DNA from: Impatiens glandulifera
Lineage: Eukaryota; Streptophyta; Magnoliopsida; Ericales; Balsaminaceae
Length of the DNA: 64,000 bases
Direction: 5' to 3'
NCBI RefSeq assembly: GCF_907164915.1
Contig: NC_061868.1
Coordinates: 45,383,689 to 45,447,688 of the forward strand
Each line of letters opens with the position of its first letter. The stretch's first letter is position 1. This document shows, piece after piece, positions 59,740 to 64,000 of the stretch. Made by a program: the position numbers and the translations under genes. The notes beneath the pieces are model-generated. The model was not told the origin of the DNA. It was given only the letters and a program-made list of their open reading frames with translations, and made no database searches.

Positions 59740-60341
59740 CAAATGTTTAGAAAATATTTTTAAGTGTTATATGTTCACAAAATTTTGAACTATATAGTAT
59801 GAAATGCTCTACAAATTGCAAGACTCCACTAGTAACAATAAGAGAATCCATTTTTTTTCAATTTGGTAGATATCTATAACATAAAATAACTTAAACATAT
59901 ATATAATTAAGATGAAGGAGCATAAGTTAAATAGGAGATGCAAAAGAACAAACATCCCAACAAATGGTTGATCAGTTTCATTAGGAAGGCTATGGGAAGT
60001 ATATATCATCAATTGAAAGAACATGAAATTAAATAGAATCGAAAACCATGGATTGTAACGAGAAACTCCAATCAAAACCACTGGAATTTAAGTTGGAATG
60101 ATAGGAATGAAAGCGCGAAAGTCAGTCATATGAGCTGAGAATTGGTGGGTGAATGCGGTTTGCTGAAGAAGAATAGATGTACTAATCCAAACATAAAAAG
60201 AACACTTTTATTTCAAACATAAGAAAAATCAAGAAAACCCAACACTTTATTTGAACATAAATAGGATTTAATTACCAACTTCAAATTGGGATTCAATTAC
60301 CATTAGTCTATCAGTCATTATTTCAAACTTCAAATTGGGAT
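59740..60341. other. Intergenic and 3' flank of oxidoreductase B
   Basis: No gene seen. Contains a near-exact 25-32 bp direct repeat (60271-60302, 60327-60358) whose second copy overlaps the stop codon of the gene. Confidence 0.5.
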
Positions 60342-61587
60342 TCAATTACCAACTTCAACCTCTTCAAAGCCATTATCAATGGAAGCTTTAATAGCATCAA
60401 GAACCAGCTGAGTCTTCCTACTAAGAATCGGCCATTTCTTCTCAGGCTTTGAACCACTTTTCACAGCAGCAACCAACCTAGAAATCTCCTTCACCATACA
60501 CACTTCCTGTGGAAGCTCAGTCGTGACAATATGCTCGCTAGGAACCGGCTGCCATCCAGTCACTAAGTCGGTAAATCCACTTTCCGACGCAACTGTAAAC
60601 GAAGCCTTCTCCTCTTCCAAAGGAATCACAAAGTCGTTCACATGCAAAGTACCATTCGTTCCAACTGCAGTTATGTCCATAGTTAAATTGGACAGGAATG
60701 AACAATGGAAGCTAGCCACTTTCCCGTCTTCCCAATACAACGAAGCCCCACAAGCTAAAATCACGCCTGCTTCATTGATAACAGGTTTCTTGGAGGCTAT
60801 GACTGTTTTAGGAAGCTCAAAGTTAGCCGCCCATAGGACAGCCCTTGTACAGTACCAACCCACGTCTCCAAGAGCACCGAGAGCATCAAGATCTGGCTTC
60901 ACTCGGATGTCGTTTTTCAGGAAATCCGATTTAGCCGCGAATGTGAAGACGCTGTGCACCTGTTACAGTTATTATATCCACAATCTGAATTCAAAATTCG
61001 GCTAGGGTTTCAGAATGAAAGCTACGAATTGAAAAACAGTAATCCCAAATTCCCAATCCTGTCTATAATCATCGTATCACTGTAATGAAATCATATCATT
61101 CAGTCATTCGTTATCAATTGATTACCGTATTAAGCTGACCAAAGAGCAGGGGATCGTCGAGGAATTGTCTCATCTTAGCAGTGCGAGGATTATGCATCCA
61201 CATTGTAGAATCCATGAACTGAACGCCGTTTTCTTCGCAGGCTTGCAGAATGAGGTCGAGTTCCTTAACATTAAGAGCGACCGGCTTCTCGAGGAGGATA
61301 TGCTTCTTCTTCTGTGCGGCAAGAACTGCCCAGCGTACATGCAGACTGGTGGGAAGAGGAATATAGGCGATGTCGACAACTGGATCATCCAGGACGGCTT
61401 CGTAACTTCCGTAAGCTTTGGCGCCGGCGGGGAAACTGTTATCGGAGGCGAATAAGGTCGCTTTCTCCTGAGATCGGCTGCCGACGGCGTGGATTACTGC
61501 GCCTGGAGCAATGTTTATGGCCCTAGATAGCTTGCGAGCTATATCGGCACATCCTAAGATGCCGAATCGGATTGGATTTTCCGCCAT
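60342..61587 (-). CDS. Gfo/Idh/MocA-family oxidoreductase, paralogue B
   Basis: Two exons (61126-61587 and 60342-60959), 359 residues, with the intron at the same codon position as paralogue A. Rossmann turn RFGILGCADIARK, ILLEKPVALN with the EKP lysine, GDVGWYCTRA, and a C-terminal GFO_IDH_MocA domain ending EEVEVGN. Start ATG at 61587 (MAENPIRFG). Coding sequence is clearly diverged from paralogue A, including GAKAYGSYEAVLDDPVVDIA here against STKLYGSYEAVIDDDDVDAV, so the duplication is not recent. It is probably a cytosolic NAD(P)-dependent sugar or aldehyde oxidoreductase; substrate unknown. Confidence 0.93.
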
Positions 61588-61654
61588 GGAAGGATTAGCT
61601 TAGAAACGAAAGGATGTGCAGAGACACGAGAGAGATGAAAGAGGCAAAGAAGCG

Positions 61655-61668
61655 TTATAAATTATAAT
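61655..61668 (-). promoter_or_regulatory. Possible TATA box of oxidoreductase B
   Basis: Minus-strand TATAATTTATAA about 70 bp upstream of the ATG. Motif only. Confidence 0.4.
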
Positions 61669-61669
61669 C

Positions 61670-62965
61670 TTATCTATATATTATAATAATAATAATAGTA
61701 AATATATCGGGAATAATTCGTTCCTTACCAATAAAAAATAATTGAATTGAATAATAATTCGTATTAGTCCATTTAAATTAATAATTAAGATTATATATAA
61801 AATAAAAATAATAGATCAAATGATTTTGTTTATTATTTTCATAAATCTAAATAAAAATTAAATAGAAAGACTATTATTTTTATTTATATTTATATTAAAA
61901 AAATAAAAATAAAAATAAAAATAAAAATCACAGAAATATTATAGTAAAACATAAAACAAACAAAAAGTAGTAGCTTAATTTTGTTTACTAATATTATAAA
62001 CTTAAATAAAAATTAAAAAAAAATTATTCATTTTATTTTTGTTTATCTTAAAAAAAAAATTACAAAAACATTACAAGGAAACATAAACTAACCAGGGAAA
62101 AAAAAATTAATTAATAAACAAAAGAGAAAAATTAATTAATTAATAAAAAATATATTTAATTAATAAATATATAAATTTTAAAGAAAATAACTCAGTTTAT
62201 TATGTTTAAAGATCGGCCAATTCTGTAGATTATATACAATTTAAAATAAAAGAACTTTTATTAGTTTATTCATATAAATAAGCTTTTTATCTAAATATAT
62301 TTTATTTAAATTAAATATTTGAAAAATATTTGTTTCATTAAAATTCATATCAACATGAAGACAATATTTAATATATTTGTTTAGATATAATATGAAAGAT
62401 AAGGATAAAGAAAGTTTTTATTTTCTTTCTTTCTAGTCATTCTTCTATTTAAATAGTTTAATAGTTATTTGAAAGCTAAGTGAAGAATATGAATATTGAA
62501 CTTGCTAGTTTTACAAAAAGGTAAAAATATAAGGTAATAACAGTTAAAAAAAAATGTATAATAAATGAATTTTAATAGTAAATTTTCATACTAATTTTAA
62601 TCTAATTGGATAATTGCAATAATTCATGCAACGTGTCATGGATGAGACTTGAGATTTTGTTCGGGATTTTATTCACTGTACTATTTTAAGTTATTGTTTT
62701 CGATTTTATAAGGTACTTTTTTTTTTTAATTAGAAAAAGGTAAGAAGATAATGCTTTAGATTATCAATTTCTGATATTTATATTCATCTCTTAGGCACTT
62801 TGGATTATCAATTATCCATTAAATATGTTTCCTAAACCGCAATCAAGTTATAAATTCAACTCCCTTTATAATTTTTATAATTAATATATATATATATAGT
62901 TAATATAAAAATTAAGAAATTAATAATAAATATTAAATACAAAAAATAATAAAATTATTATAACA
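61670..62965. other. Intergenic, AT-rich, no gene seen
   Basis: Long A/T homopolymer and (AATAAA)n-like runs (for example 61897-61925). No protein or RNA gene recognised. Confidence 0.55.
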
Positions 62966-62969
62966 ATCA

Positions 62970-64000
62970 TAAGTGGTCGGGCGGTTTAATGGTTGTTGGC
63001 GAGCATTTAAACATTTGAGGTCTCGAGACGAAGGTCGAGAGGTGGGTAGGGATGACAATGGGGCGGAATGCATTTAACATCCCCGCCCCGTTCGGTTTTT
63101 TTCGGTTTTGGGGAATCCCGCGGGACACCGTTAATAAAAATTTTAAAAATAAATAAATAAATATTATATAAACGAATTTTTTAATATAATATATATTATA
63201 ATATATTACAATTTTATATTATTATAAAATATAGTAAATAAATAAATATATTGGTGATTTAATATATTTAATTATGTTTATGGTGTTCGGAGTAGATTCG
63301 GAGTGAAATCGGGGCGGGTATGGGCGGGAGACACAAATACCATCCCTGCCCATCCCCGTTCGGTTTCGGGGAAAAACCAATCCAAACGGGACAATTCGGT
63401 TCGGTTTTTGCGGGGCGGTTTCAGATTGTCATCCCTAGCTAGTGGTGGGTGGTTTGTCAAGTGTGAGGTCGGAATTAGTGGTTGATATGACGAACATTTA
63501 AAAGTATAAAGTCACGAGATGTAGTTCGGGTGGTTGATGGTTTGTCAAGTGTGAGGTCGGAATTAATGGTTGGTTGACGAGTATTTGAAAGTATAAAGTC
63601 ACGGGATGGAATTCGGGTGGTGGGTGGTTTGTCAAATATGAGGTCAGAATTAGTGGTTGATATGACAAACATTTGAAAGTATAAAGTCACGAGATGGAAT
63701 TCGGGTGGTGGTGGTTTGTCGAGTGTGGGGTCGGAACTAGTGGTTGGTTTGACGAGCATTTGAAAATGGGTGAGGTCACGAGATGGAGGTTGGGTGGTAA
63801 GTGGTTTGTCGAGTCTGAGGTTGGAATTAATGGTTGTTTGGCAAACATTTGAAAGTGTGAGGTCGTGAGATGGAGGTGGGGTGGTGGTTAGTGGTTTGTC
63901 GAGTGTGAGGTAGAATTATTGGTAGGTTTGACGAACATTTAAAAGTGTGAGGTCACGAGATGAATGTCGAGTGGTGGTTAGTGGTTTGTCAAGTGTGAGG
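62970..64000. repeat. Minisatellite, unit about 89 bp, continues past window
   Basis: GGTTTGTC(A/G)AGTGTGAGG recurs at about 63449, 63539, 63627, 63713, 63802, 63893 and 63982. Between them lie GGAATTAGTGGTTG, GACGAACATTT and GTCACGAGATGGA. A diverged unit (GTGGTCGGGCGGTTTAATGG) lies at 62970-63046, before the inserted element. Confidence 0.92.
63047..63437. mobile_element. GC-rich MITE-like element inside the minisatellite
   Basis: Left end TAGGGATGACAATGGGGCGG, right end GATTGTCATCCCTA: inverted repeats of about 14 bp. Length about 390 bp. GC-rich subterminal parts (CCCCGCCCCGTTCGG; CGGGGCGGGTATGGGCGGG) flank an AT-rich centre. A decayed relative lies at about 59170-59590 in the opposite direction. 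Confidence 0.8.

Overview
The window is nuclear DNA from a flowering plant, most likely a eudicot. It is AT-rich, has multi-exon genes with GT-AG introns, carries a nucleus-encoded plastid ATP synthase subunit, and has Ty1-copia, LINE, SINE and MITE-type elements plus many (TA)n tracts. I cannot name the species. The large protein of the LTR element resembles proteins I recall as abundant in Gesneriaceae/Lamiales annotations, but that is weak taxonomic evidence.

Layout: (1) 1-2323, minus: IST1-like ESCRT regulator, cut by the left window edge. (2) 3551-6696, minus: AAMP/Sqt1-type WD40 protein. (3) 7100-10100: AT-rich intergenic DNA with a 51-bp minisatellite. (4) 10107-36599, minus: two complete, approximately 25-exon copies of exocyst subunit SEC6 as a tandem duplication. 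Between them lie the intronless ATPD gene (21929-22714) and a palindromic pair of broken copia elements (23418 to about 25640). Comparing equivalent introns exposes copy-specific insertions, several with clear target-site duplications: a LINE fragment, a copia remnant, a SINE and a solo LTR. (5) 39221-41992, plus: a seven-exon laccase. (6) 42620-45590, minus: a CYP78A-type P450 whose single intron holds four (TA)n blocks and a MITE. (7) 45.7-51.5 kb: AT-rich intergenic DNA with a 107-bp tandem repeat. (8) 51520-61587, minus: two 359-residue Gfo/Idh/MocA oxidoreductase paralogues. Between them sits a young LTR retroelement (53104-58725; LTRs 1257 bp each, TSD GTAAT) whose only large reading frame encodes a roughly 914-residue non-pol protein. 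A tRNA-Leu(UAA) gene lies at 59645-59728. (9) 62.97-64 kb: a roughly 89-bp minisatellite, interrupted by a GC-rich terminal-inverted-repeat element, running off the right edge.

The genes do not form a pathway. The two clusters (SEC6 pair, oxidoreductase pair) are local duplications later modified by transposons. The least ordinary object is the LTR element: intact ends, near-identical LTRs, one long open frame, no reverse transcriptase or integrase, no recognisable primer-binding site, and a duplicated polypurine-tract/LTR junction.
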